A stretch of DNA of 64,000 nucleotides from Oscillospiraceae bacterium (GTDB lineage: Bacteria; Bacillota; Clostridia; Oscillospirales; Oscillospiraceae). The stretch spans positions 1 to 64,000 of the forward strand of contig JAETNP010000009.1 of the NCBI GenBank assembly GCA_021768185.1, in the 5' to 3' direction. Below the pieces are notes generated by a model. The model did no database searches, was not told where the DNA came from, and saw only the letters and a program-made list of their open reading frames with translations. Below are positions 34,133 through 42,496 of this stretch, piece after piece. A program made the position numbers and the translations under genes. The first letter of the stretch is position 1. Each line of letters starts with the position of its first letter.

Positions 34133-35017
34133 ATGGACTGCGCGGAGCTGCATGAGACGAAAATACACGGGAGCATCGCTTTTCCTTACAGCGTCTACCA
34201 CGGACGCATCCCGGAATGGATTCACTCCTTCCCCCTGCACTGGCACGAGGGGTTCGAGCTGATCTATTGTGAAGGCGGCAGCATCCGGACTGCCCTGTGG
34301 GGGCAGGCGTACACGCTCCGGGCCGGAGATCTGCTGGTCATCCTGCCGCACGCCGTCCACTCCATTGAGCGGGACGGCCCGGCGGAGGGGGAATATTATA
34401 ATATCATCTTCCATCCGTCCATCTTCAAGGGGGCTGGGGGAGACCCCTGTTATGACAAGTACGTTCTTCCCTTTGTGAACGGCGAACGGACTATGGATTG
34501 CTTCCACCCGGCGGATTCTGATTTCTGCCGGGCCGTTATGCCCTGCGTCCTCTCCATGGTGGATCACCGGCGGGAGAGCTATTCCACCTATGAGCTGATG
34601 GTCAAGTCGAACCTGTTTCAGCTCCTCTACCACATGACCCGGTACAGCGTCCCCGCCGCAGGCGGAGACCGGTGCCTGCATCTGTCCTACGGCAAGCTGA
34701 AAAACGCGCTGTACTATATTCAGAACTGCTATGACAGGGAGGTATCCATTCAGGAGGCGGCGGGGCGGTGCGGCTTCTCGGAGAGCTACTTCATGAAGCT
34801 GTTCAAGGACTTCACCGGGATGAGCTTCAACGCCTATCTGGTGGACTACCGCCTGGAGCTGGCGGCCAAGCAGCTGTCGGAGACGGACTACAAAGTGATC
34901 GACGTGGCGGAGAACTGCGGCTTCCACAATCACTCCTACTTCACCCGCGCCTTTCAAAAAAAGTATCAGAAAACGCCCCTCGCCTATAGGAAGGCTGCCC
35001 GTTCCGCCAGAGAATAG
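34133..35017 (+). CDS. AraC-family transcriptional regulator
   Basis: A 294-residue regulator with an N-terminal cupin (HSFPLHWHEGFELIYCEGG and an AVHSIERDGP metal-like turn) that would bind a sugar, and a C-terminal double HTH (EAAGRCGFSESYFMKLFKDF, then VAENCGFHNHSYFTRAFQKK). It is divergent from the GH13-MATE operon and probably controls it. The ATG at 34133 follows GGAGG; the open frame upstream is antisense to GH13. Confidence 0.92.
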   Translation: MDCAELHETKIHGSIAFPYSVYHGRIPEWIHSFPLHWHEGFELIYCEGGSIRTALWGQAYTLRAGDLLVILPHAVHSIERDGPAEGEYYNIIFHPSIFKGAGGDPCYDKYVLPFVNGERTMDCFHPADSDFCRAVMPCVLSMVDHRRESYSTYELMVKSNLFQLLYHMTRYSVPAAGGDRCLHLSYGKLKNALYYIQNCYDREVSIQEAAGRCGFSESYFMKLFKDFTGMSFNAYLVDYRLELAAKQLSETDYKVIDVAENCGFHNHSYFTRAFQKKYQKTPLAYRKAARSARE

Positions 35018-35106
35018 AAGGCTGTCCAAAGCCGCGTCCCCTGTCACCCGTCTGCCGATCCTGTATATAATGATAGCAGACCAAGAGGCAGGAGGGATAT
35101 GGACAT

Positions 35107-35250
35107 ATGAGATACTGTCGTTGGCTGGGGGTCTGCGCTCTGGCGCTGGGACTCGGGATTCTGATCGCGGCAATTTTCCCCACCGGATGCCTCCTGTTCC
35201 TTGTGGCAATTCTGCTGATCGGCTGCGGCTGGGGCTGTATGCGCAGGTAG
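35107..35250 (+). CDS. 47-residue membrane protein upstream of spoVM
   Basis: A small ORF with one long hydrophobic segment (about 8-42, ending GWGCMRR), four cysteines and a basic tail. AGGAGGG lies 10 nt before the ATG. It is 15 nt before spoVM, and its hydrophobic hairpin form resembles tiny spore or YjcZ-like peptides, but I recognise no family. Its place directly before spoVM suggests a sporulation role. Confidence 0.6.
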   Translation: MRYCRWLGVCALALGLGILIAAIFPTGCLLFLVAILLIGCGWGCMRR

Positions 35251-35265
35251 AGGAAGGAGGCAGCT

Positions 35266-35340
35266 ATGAAGATCGTCGTTGTCAAGTCCCCGAAGTTTTT
35301 AAACGGCATCCTGAAAAGAATCTTCAAAATGAAAGAATAA
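35266..35340 (+). CDS. spoVM: SpoVM, forespore membrane-curvature peptide
   Basis: A 24-residue amphipathic peptide. The core VKSPKFLNGILKRIF matches the Bacillus SpoVM pattern KLPKFLGGIVRAML with the Pro and Gly in place. SpoVM binds the convex forespore membrane and anchors SpoIVA, the base of the spore coat. AGGAGG sits 7 nt before the ATG. The gene is easily missed because of its length. In Bacillus it lies just after rsgA-rpe-thiN; here it is 4.4 kb downstream of rsgA, with sipL next. Confidence 0.85.
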   Translation: MKIVVVKSPKFLNGILKRIFKMKE

Positions 35341-35407
35341 TCCGGGCTGTCCTCCTCATAGAATGGGACCAGTAAAGGCCGCCATATGCCAAAGGAGGAC
35401 GCCCAAT

Positions 35408-36940
35408 ATGGAATTAAAATTGCAAAAAGCAGATCACGAATACTATGAGACTCTCCGCTTCGCGCCCTTCCCCTGCGAGACCATGCGGGAGAACATCGTA
35501 CCGGACAGCTGCGGAGATATCGCCCGGATCGTGGATACCACCGGAACGGTGTGCCTCACCGGCCGGGAGCTGACCGGGGACGGGCGCTTCTGCGCCAGCG
35601 GCAGCGTGGAGGCGTCGGTGCTGTACATACCGGAGAAGGAGGAGGGGCTGCGCTCCCTGCATTTCCAGATCCCCTTCCAGTGCTACGGCGAGGGGCAGGG
35701 GGACGACGCCTGCGAGAATCTGGATATCCGGGGGGAGCTGCGGAGCATCGACACCCGGGTCCTGAATCCCCGGAAGGTGCTGACCCGGGCCAACCTGGTG
35801 CTGTATCCGGCCATGAGCCGCCACGTATCCCTGTCCGTGGGCACCGGCGTGGACGGCGAGGGTGCGGAGGGCGTCCAGATGCTGCGGGAGCAGAAGCAGA
35901 CCCGTGTGGCGGCGGGGGTGCGTGAGAAGGAGTTCTCCTTCTCCGAGGAGCTCCCCCTGTCCCCGGGACGGGGCGGCGCGGAGGAGATCCTCTCCACCCG
36001 GGTGGACGTCCGGGGGACCGACAGCAAGCTCATTGGCAGCAAGCTGGTGGTCAAGGGATTTCTGTCCGTATCGGCGCTGTACCGGGAGACCGGGGGACGG
36101 CTGGGCCTTCTCCAGCAGGAGCTGCCCTTCTCCCAGATCCTGGAAGGAAACGGCTTTGACGAGGAGGACGAGTGCGAGGCGGCCTACCGCCTGCTGAGCC
36201 TGGACTGCCGCGTAGGCAGCGAGAGCGCCCCGGACGACGCCTGCACTCTGACCCTGTCCGTGTCCCTCTGCACCCGTGTGACGGTGTGGAAGCGGCTGGA
36301 GATCGAGTTCATCGCCGACCTCTACAGCACCGCCGCCGCCGTCACCTGTCAGACGGAGGAGTTGGAGCTGGGGGAGGACAGCCAGCAGAACGTTCGGCGG
36401 CAGAATGTCCGGGAGCTGCTGGAGACCGGGTCCGCCGTCCGCTCGGTGGTGGATACCGAAATCAGCTGCGGCTGCCCCCAGCTGGAGGGCGGCGAGTGGA
36501 AGGTCCCCGTCTGGGCCAGGTGCCTGTATGTGGATGAGAACGAAGCCATGGGCAGCGTTCGGAAGGAGTTTACGGTATCCGTCCCCGACGATTTGGAGGG
36601 CGGACAGCTGGACTGCCGGGGCGAGGCCGCCTGCCGGGGGGATATCATCGCCAACATTACCCCGGAGGGCATCGAGCTGCGCTTCCCGATAGAGTGCGAG
36701 GTTTCCACCACCCGGCGGCGGCGCTATCTCTGCGTCTGCGGCGGGGAGACGGAGGAGGAGGCCCAGGACCAGGGCCCCGCGCCGTCTCTGATCCTGCGGA
36801 AGATGGGGGAGGGTGAGACCCTGTGGGCCATCGCCAAGCAGTACCGGGCCACCCGGGAGGGCATCCTGTCGGTGAACGAGCTGGCGGACGAGAGCCAGAT
36901 CACGCCGGACCGCCTGCTGCTGATCCCAAGAGCGAGATGA
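35408..36940 (+). CDS. sipL: SipL-like spore morphogenesis protein (DUF3794 + LysM)
   Basis: A 510-residue protein with repeated DUF3794 regions (around 30-140, 175-265 and 310-440) and one C-terminal LysM domain (about 463-508: GETLWAIAKQYRATREGILS). This is the architecture and length of Clostridioides difficile SipL, which binds SpoIVA at the forespore surface. It stands 68 nt after spoVM, whose product works with SpoIVA, so the three-gene cluster is functionally coherent. AGGAGG precedes the ATG at 35408. Confidence 0.88.
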   Translation: MELKLQKADHEYYETLRFAPFPCETMRENIVPDSCGDIARIVDTTGTVCLTGRELTGDGRFCASGSVEASVLYIPEKEEGLRSLHFQIPFQCYGEGQGDDACENLDIRGELRSIDTRVLNPRKVLTRANLVLYPAMSRHVSLSVGTGVDGEGAEGVQMLREQKQTRVAAGVREKEFSFSEELPLSPGRGGAEEILSTRVDVRGTDSKLIGSKLVVKGFLSVSALYRETGGRLGLLQQELPFSQILEGNGFDEEDECEAAYRLLSLDCRVGSESAPDDACTLTLSVSLCTRVTVWKRLEIEFIADLYSTAAAVTCQTEELELGEDSQQNVRRQNVRELLETGSAVRSVVDTEISCGCPQLEGGEWKVPVWARCLYVDENEAMGSVRKEFTVSVPDDLEGGQLDCRGEAACRGDIIANITPEGIELRFPIECEVSTTRRRRYLCVCGGETEEEAQDQGPAPSLILRKMGEGETLWAIAKQYRATREGILSVNELADESQITPDRLLLIPRAR

Positions 36941-36952
36941 CTGGAAGGTAAC

Positions 36953-36985
36953 AACGCCCCCGGAGCGTACAGCTCCGGGGGCGTT
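36953..36985. terminator. Terminator between sipL and the GNAT gene
   Basis: A 14-bp stem (AACGCCCCCGGAGC / GCTCCGGGGGCGTT) with a loop of about 5 nt, followed by CCTTATT; convergent genes on both sides. Confidence 0.75.
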
Positions 36986-36987
36986 CC

Positions 36988-38079
36988 TTATTGACGGGGC
37001 TCCTTCTCCAGGCACATTTCAATCTCCACCAGCGTACCGCCTTCCTGCTTTTCGGTAATCTTGTGTCCGGTGGGCCGGAAGCCCATGTGCTCGTAAAAGC
37101 TGATGGCCTTCTCGTTGCCCTCCAGCACGAACAGCGCCGCCCTGGGCCGGGGGAGCCAGGCCAGACAGCGCTCCAGCAGCTGCCGCCCCAGTCCCAGGCC
37201 CTGGTATTCTCGCAGGACGTACAGTGCGACGATTTCCCCAGCCTCCGGCACGGAGACAAACTCCCTGGCAGAGCGGGACAGCGTGGCAAATCCAACCACC
37301 CGGTCGTCATTCTCCCGGTCTAGCGCAACGAAGGTATTGCCGGAATCGCTGCGCCGGGCCGCCTCCCGGCAGCGCTCCATCGTATGCGCCGCCAGAATCG
37401 CCTCCGGCATGAGCCCGGCGTAGGTCTCCCGCCACGCGGTATAGTGGACGAAGGCCCGGCCTTCCCGGTCCTTGGGGGACATCATGGGATGGACCTGAAA
37501 CCGGGGCTCCTTCTCCTGCCGCAGGACGGTCCACATATCCAGAATGGGAAATTCCCGCTCCGCCTCCTCCCGGGAGGCAAATACCCGGGGCAGGGGACCG
37601 GGATCAGCAGCTTTCCTCGTTGAAGGAACCGAAGCGCTAAGCTGCGCCGCCAGCTCTTTCCGTCCATCCGGATCCTCCGGCAATCGGGGCCAGGGCCCGC
37701 CGGGGAGGCACCTTTGCCGCCAATCCGGGTCGGAGAGAATCCCGCTGAAAAACTCCCGGTAGCAGTCCGACACAAGGCACACGGAGCGGTCCCGGTCAAT
37801 GTGGTACAAAGGTCCGTCTCCGCCTTCTGACGTCGCGGCGAACCATCCGCCCCTGCCGTCCGAGGCGAACACCTCCAGATAGGGCACGGCGTACAGCGGG
37901 ACCTCCGGGACCTGTCCATCCAGAAAAAATGCCATACCGCACAGCCGGGAGACCTCCGAAACCAGACCGCTGTTGTTTTCACTCAAAACGGAGAGCCCGG
38001 TGTCAATGACCTTGGTCTCCCGTGTAAAGATAATACCAATTGCGTTGTTAGAATGTTCAATATATATGGTTTCCGCCAT
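36988..38079 (-). CDS. GNAT acetyltransferase with unknown N-terminal domain
   Basis: A 363-residue fusion. The C-terminal 165 residues form a GNAT acetyltransferase with the acetyl-CoA loop ALYVLREYQGLGLGRQLL and the EKAISFYEHMGF motif. The first 195 residues are a separate region (VCLVSDCYREFFSGIL, LYHIDRDRS) that I do not recognise; it looks like an SMI1/KNR4-type fold, but this is a weak guess. Its Shine-Dalgarno lies within the dapA terminator stem (see 38086-38124). Confidence 0.8.
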   Translation of the reverse strand: MAETIYIEHSNNAIGIIFTRETKVIDTGLSVLSENNSGLVSEVSRLCGMAFFLDGQVPEVPLYAVPYLEVFASDGRGGWFAATSEGGDGPLYHIDRDRSVCLVSDCYREFFSGILSDPDWRQRCLPGGPWPRLPEDPDGRKELAAQLSASVPSTRKAADPGPLPRVFASREEAEREFPILDMWTVLRQEKEPRFQVHPMMSPKDREGRAFVHYTAWRETYAGLMPEAILAAHTMERCREAARRSDSGNTFVALDRENDDRVVGFATLSRSAREFVSVPEAGEIVALYVLREYQGLGLGRQLLERCLAWLPRPRAALFVLEGNEKAISFYEHMGFRPTGHKITEKQEGGTLVEIEMCLEKEPRQ

Positions 38080-38085
38080 AAAAAT

Positions 38086-38124
38086 CCTCCCCTGCGCTTT
38101 TTACCCATTCTAGCGCAGGGGAGG
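38086..38124 (-). terminator. dapA terminator whose stem holds the GNAT ribosome site
   Basis: On the minus strand a 13-bp stem (CCTCCCCTGCGCT / AGCGCAGGGGAGG) ends in ATTTTT, 16 nt past the dapA stop. Its 3' arm, AGGGGAGG, is also the only ribosome site before the GNAT ATG at 38079. Confidence 0.8.
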
Positions 38125-38139
38125 AGAGAAGTCAATCCG

Positions 38140-39024
38140 TTAAATCAGTCCGTACTCTGCCAGCACGCCCGCAAGCCGTTCCCGGTTTTCCGGCTCCATC
38201 TCGCACATGGGGGAGCGGAAGCGCTCCTGACAGTATCCCATCATCGCCAGAGCCGTCTTCACGGGAATGGGGTTCACCTCCCAGAACAGCGCTTCGCAGA
38301 GCTTCCGCAGCTTCAGCTGCATCCTTCCGGCGGCGGCGAAGTCGCCGTTCAGGCAGGCCTCTGTCAGCCGGTGCATCTCCCCGGGCATCACGTTGGCGGC
38401 CACGGAGATGACCCCCTTGCCGCCGAAGAGCATGATAGGGGCGGTCTCGTCGTCGTTGCCGGACCATATGTAGAAGTCCTCCGGGCATAGTTCTCGTGTC
38501 TTCTGCACCAGCGCCAGATCGCCGCCCGCCTCCTTCACGCCCACGATATTGGGATGCTCCGCCAAAGCGGCGTAGACCTCCGCCGTACATTTTACCCCGG
38601 TGCGGGAGGGGACGTGGTAGAGGATCACCGGTTTTTCCGCCGCGTCTGCGATGGCCGTATAATGGCGGATGAGGCCCTTTGGCGTAGCCTTGTTGTAGAA
38701 GGGCGTCACCACCAACAGGGCGTCCGCCCCGGCCCTGGCGGCGTCTTTGGACAACGTGATCGCGCTTTCCGTATTGTTGGAGCCGGTGCCGGCAATCACC
38801 GGGACCCTGCCGTCCACATGGCGCGCGACGGTCTCAATGGTGCGGATTCGTTCCGCATAGCTCATGGCGGCGGCCTCGCCGGTAGTGCCGCAGACAATGA
38901 TGGCGTCCGTACCGTTTTCCAGCTGGAAATCGAGCAGACGTGCAAGGGCGGGGTAGTCAACGCCGTCGCTGGTGAAGGGCGTGATAATGGCTACGCCGGA
39001 GCCGGTAAAAACAGGCTGTTTCAT
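38140..39024 (-). CDS. dapA: 4-hydroxy-tetrahydrodipicolinate synthase
   Basis: DapA condenses pyruvate and aspartate semialdehyde, the first step to lysine and diaminopimelate, and to the dipicolinate of spores. The 294-residue protein shows GTTGEAAAMS, the catalytic Tyr in ILYHVPSRTG and the Schiff-base Lys in IVGVKEAGGD. No other lysine gene is adjacent. CAGGAGG precedes the ATG. Confidence 0.96.
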   Translation of the reverse strand: MKQPVFTGSGVAIITPFTSDGVDYPALARLLDFQLENGTDAIIVCGTTGEAAAMSYAERIRTIETVARHVDGRVPVIAGTGSNNTESAITLSKDAARAGADALLVVTPFYNKATPKGLIRHYTAIADAAEKPVILYHVPSRTGVKCTAEVYAALAEHPNIVGVKEAGGDLALVQKTRELCPEDFYIWSGNDDETAPIMLFGGKGVISVAANVMPGEMHRLTEACLNGDFAAAGRMQLKLRKLCEALFWEVNPIPVKTALAMMGYCQERFRSPMCEMEPENRERLAGVLAEYGLI

Positions 39025-39145
39025 AAGCTGCCTCCTGGTAATCTGTTCTTGAACCTATTCTATAGAAACAGCTTATGCAGTATAATGTTTATTTGTGCGG
39101 AAAAGTATGCAAAACATGTCCACTTATCGGAGGCCGGATGAAGGA

Positions 39146-40477
39146 TCAGTACACGCCGGTAAATTTGAGGCGTGGCTCCATCCGGCTGGACAGGATCCGG
39201 ATGGTGAAGCGGTCCGTAACGCAGCTTTCCAGAGGGACGATTTTCTTATAGCCGATCACGGTGCCGGAGTAAATTTCCGTCCCGCCGCCATCAAAAACGG
39301 CGAAGGCTTCTACCCGCTGGCTTTGGGTGATATCCTCCATCAAAACGATTCGGGATGCCTTTACCGGCTCCGGCCACAGGAGCTGGACCGTATCCGACCT
39401 GCGGACGATCCAGGCCTCCTCTGCCAGATCCCGGCGGTAGGTCTCCCGGAGGTATGCGCCCAGCTCACGCAGCCGCGCGGCGTCGTTTTCATGGATAAGC
39501 CCCTCCGGTGTGGGCGGAATGTTCAGCAGAAATGCGGCGTTTCCGCCCACGGAGGACTCGTAGATCCGCACCAGTTCCTCCAGTGATTTCACCTGGCCGT
39601 CTTCCTCGGGATGATAGAACCATCCGGGGCGGATGGAGGTATTGACCTCCGCCGGGTACCACACCAGGTCCGGCTCATCCCGGACGACATCCCTGCCGCC
39701 CAGGTCCTTGTCTCCGGCGGAGATGGTCCGCTGGCGGAATTCGGCGCTGTCCTCCGCCTGGGACTTCTCCCGGATCTTCTCCGTGTCCCGGGCACGCCGG
39801 GGGACCACGCTCCACTCGGACTTTCGGGTATGACCCGCCTCGTTGCCGCACCAGCGGACGTCCGGGCCGCAGACGCTGATGCAGGCGTCCGGTTGGAGCT
39901 CCCGGACAACGGCGTAGTACCGCTCCCAATCGTAGCTCTGCCGCTTTCCGCAGGGCCCCTCGCCGCAGGCTCCGTCCAGCCAGACGGAGAAGACGGGGCC
40001 GTACTGGGTCAGAAGCTCCCGCAGCTGGTTGACAAAATAGTCGTCGTAGGGCTTCCCCGTCCCGTAGAGCGCGCTGTGCCGGTCCCAGGGGGAGAGGTAG
40101 ACGCCGAATTTCAGCCCATACCGGCGGCAGGCGTCGGAGAATTCTCCCACCACGTCCCTGGGGCAGGGGCTGTTGGCGACGGTGTGGTCCGTGTACTGGC
40201 TGGGCCAGAGACAGAAGCCGTCGTGGTGCTTGCAGGTGAGGATGGCCCCCTTCATCCCGGCGTCCCGGATGCACCGGGCCCACTAGGCGGCGTCCAGCCG
40301 GGCGGGGGCAAAGCAGGAGGGAGGTTCCGTGCCGTCGCCCCACTCCCGGTTGGTGAAAGTATTCACCGAGAAGTGGATAAAGGCGTAAAACTCCGTCTCC
40401 TGCCACGCAAGCTGCCGCCTGGATGGGGTCACGAGGACGGACCGGGCGTCAAATTGGAGATCAGACTGATTTTTCAT
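39146..40477 (-). pseudogene. Alpha-L-fucosidase (GH29) interrupted by one amber codon
   Basis: Two open segments in the same frame are separated only by TAG at 40283-40285 (codon 65): ...RLDAA-stop-WARCIRDAGMK. In fucosidases this spot is a Gln before Trp-Ala-Arg, so a single CAG to TAG change explains it. The rest is intact: HFSVNTFTNREWGDGTEPP, CKHHDGFCLWPSQYTDH and the nucleophile region VWLDGACG. The start is the ATG at 40477 behind GCGGAGG. TAG ends normal genes in this window, so genome-wide recoding is unlikely. It is a recent pseudogene, a readthrough gene or a sequencing error. Confidence 0.85.
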
Positions 40478-40511
40478 AGGCGCCTCCGCATCGGTCATTT
40501 GTCGCAGAAGA

Positions 40512-40542
40512 AAGGGAAAGCACCGCTGAGGTACTTTCCCTT
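40512..40542 (-). terminator. Terminator of rnpB
   Basis: On the minus strand AAGGGAAAG and CTTTCCCTT form a 9-bp stem followed by TCTTCT, directly after the RNA 3' end. Confidence 0.8.
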
Positions 40543-40547
40543 ATGCC

Positions 40548-40937
40548 GAGTAAGACTGTAAGCCGGGTTCTGTATTTGACAGTCATCTATCTAGGCGGCC
40601 TGTTGCCAGACCGCTCCAGCCACCTCCTCGAGAACGACCGGGCCGGTCAAGATCGCAGGCGGCCAGAGGCCGGACGCGATCAAAGTTCTCTCCACGGTGT
40701 TGCTCCGGATAGAGTTTACAGCATCGGACAGTCTCCAGCCGATGGGTGAGCTCTTACCTCGCCTTTCCATCCTTGCCGGGCGTTGGACGCGTCAGCGGCC
40801 AATGCCGGCGGTTTATTTCTGTTGCACTTTTCCTGAAGTCGCCTTCGGCGGGCGTTACCCGCTATCCTTGCCCTGCGGAGCCCGGACTTTCCTCATGACG
40901 GAGCTTTCGCGCCGCCACGCGACTGTCTGTCTTACTC
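40548..40937 (-). ncRNA. rnpB: RNase P RNA, bacterial class A
   Basis: The catalytic RNA of RNase P, which matures tRNA 5' ends. On the minus strand the 5' end GAGTAAGACAG pairs with the 3' end CTGTCTTACTC-like to form P1. The conserved core GAGGAAAGTCCGGGCTCC, then GGGCAAGGATAGCGGGTAACG, and the 3' ACAGAACCCGGCTT are unmistakable. Ends are set by P1 pairing and by the promoter 8 nt upstream; they may be off by a few bases. It is transcribed away from murD. Confidence 0.95.
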
Positions 40938-40944
40938 AACCCCT

Positions 40945-40973
40945 ATTTTACAGGAGAAGGGAGTGCTTGTCAA
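40945..40973 (-). promoter_or_regulatory. Promoter of rnpB
   Basis: On the minus strand a perfect TTGACA (40968-40973), a 17-nt spacer and TAAAAT (40945-40950), which would start transcription at the predicted 5' end of the RNA. Confidence 0.85.
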
Positions 40974-41004
40974 CGAAAGAAACCGGCGGAACTGGATAAA
41001 TTTG

Positions 41005-41033
41005 TTGTTTTCTCCCCTGGCCGGTGGTATAAT
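41005..41033 (+). promoter_or_regulatory. Promoter of murD
   Basis: TTGTTT (41005-41010), a 17-nt spacer and a perfect TATAAT (41028-41033) preceded by TG one base away (extended -10). Confidence 0.75.
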
Positions 41034-41064
41034 ATCACTCGAGATACTGCAAGGAGGAAGCATT

Positions 41065-42444
41065 ATGACTCTGCACGATTATCTGAATACATTGAGGGGC
41101 AAGCGGGTGGCCGTGACCGGCATCGGCGTCAGCAACCAGCCTCTTTTAAAGCTCCTGCTGGATGCGGGAATTGATGTAACCGCCTGCGACAAAAAGAGCA
41201 GGGACGCCCTGGGCCCTCTGGGCGATGAGCTGGAGGCCGCGGGCTGCAAGCTCCGCCTGGGTCCGGACTATCTGGAGGGACTGGACCAGGACGTGATCTT
41301 CCGCACCCCCGGTCTGCATCCCCGCTTCCTGGAGGAGGCGGCGGCCCGGGGCAGCGAGATCACCTCGGAGATGGAGGTGTTCTTCCAGGTCTGCCCCTGT
41401 CCCATTCTGGGCGTCACCGGCAGCGATGGCAAGACGACGACCACCACCATCATTGCCCGCCTTCTGGAGGCCGCGGGATATACGGTTCACCTGGGCGGCA
41501 ATATCGGCCGCCCGCTGCTCAGCGAAGCGGATACCATCCGCCCCGAGGACTGGGCGGTGGTGGAGCTGAGCTCCTTTCAGCTGCTGGACATGGACCGAAG
41601 CCCCCATATCGCCGTGGTGACCAATCTGGCGCCCAACCATCTGGACGTCCACACGGATATGGACGAGTATGTCCGGGCCAAGGCCAATTTGCTGGTCCAC
41701 CAGACCGGGGCGGACCGCGCGGTGTGCAACTGGGACAATGAAATCACAAGGGGCCTTTCTGCCCAAACAGCAGGAAGGGTATCGTACTTTACAGCAAATT
41801 CAGAGCAGCCGCCCGCCGCCGGCTGCTATCTCAGAGAGGGAGCCATCTGGTATCGGGACGCGTCCGGCCAGCGCTCCGTGCTTCCACTGTCGGACATTCT
41901 CCTGCCGGGCGCGCATAACGTGGAAAACTACATGGCGGCCATCTGCGCAGTCCAGGGGCTGGTGCCGGATGAGACCATCCGGAGATTTGCCCGGACCTTC
42001 GGCGGAGTGGAGCACCGTATTGAGCTGGTGCGGGAGCGCCGGGGCGTGCGCTGGTATAACGACTCCATCGCCTCCAGCCCCAGCCGGACCATTGCCGGAC
42101 TGCGCTCCTTTCCGGAGAAGGTGATTCTCATTGCCGGCGGCAAGGATAAGGGAATCAGCTACGCGCCCCTGGGGCCGGTGGTCAACGACCACGTAAAATT
42201 GCTGATTCTCTGCGGCGCTACGGAGCAGGCCATCCGGGAGGCCGTCCGGACGGCGGACAACTACCAGGGCCTGGAGATTCTGACCGCGGCGGACTACCCC
42301 GAGGCGGTCCGGCTTGCAGACGAGCGGTCCGGAGCGGGGGACGTGGTGATTCTCTCACCGGCCAGCACCTCCTTTGACCGCTTCCGGAATTTTGAGGAGC
42401 GGGGCCGGGTGTTCAAGGACTTGGTTGCGGCCCTGCCGGAATAA
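41065..42444 (+). CDS. murD: UDP-N-acetylmuramoyl-L-alanine:D-glutamate ligase
   Basis: MurD adds D-glutamate to UDP-MurNAc-Ala in peptidoglycan synthesis. The 459-residue protein has the three Mur-ligase domains: an N-terminal Rossmann fold, the ATP loop GVTGSDGKTTTT, then VTNLAPNHLDVH, and a C-terminal lobe with YNDSIASSPSRT. Start at ATG 41065 after AAGGAGG. It stands outside the usual dcw cluster, with rnpB divergent and yunB downstream. Confidence 0.95.
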   Translation: MTLHDYLNTLRGKRVAVTGIGVSNQPLLKLLLDAGIDVTACDKKSRDALGPLGDELEAAGCKLRLGPDYLEGLDQDVIFRTPGLHPRFLEEAAARGSEITSEMEVFFQVCPCPILGVTGSDGKTTTTTIIARLLEAAGYTVHLGGNIGRPLLSEADTIRPEDWAVVELSSFQLLDMDRSPHIAVVTNLAPNHLDVHTDMDEYVRAKANLLVHQTGADRAVCNWDNEITRGLSAQTAGRVSYFTANSEQPPAAGCYLREGAIWYRDASGQRSVLPLSDILLPGAHNVENYMAAICAVQGLVPDETIRRFARTFGGVEHRIELVRERRGVRWYNDSIASSPSRTIAGLRSFPEKVILIAGGKDKGISYAPLGPVVNDHVKLLILCGATEQAIREAVRTADNYQGLEILTAADYPEAVRLADERSGAGDVVILSPASTSFDRFRNFEERGRVFKDLVAALPE

Positions 42445-42496
42445 CAGGAATAGGGAAAAGCCGTCCGCTCATAGGCTGGACGTGAGGTGATGATTG

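Noticed and set aside
40283-40285. Genome-wide TAG recoding
   Set aside because: TAG ends several intact genes in this window, such as ispF and remA, so it works as a stop.
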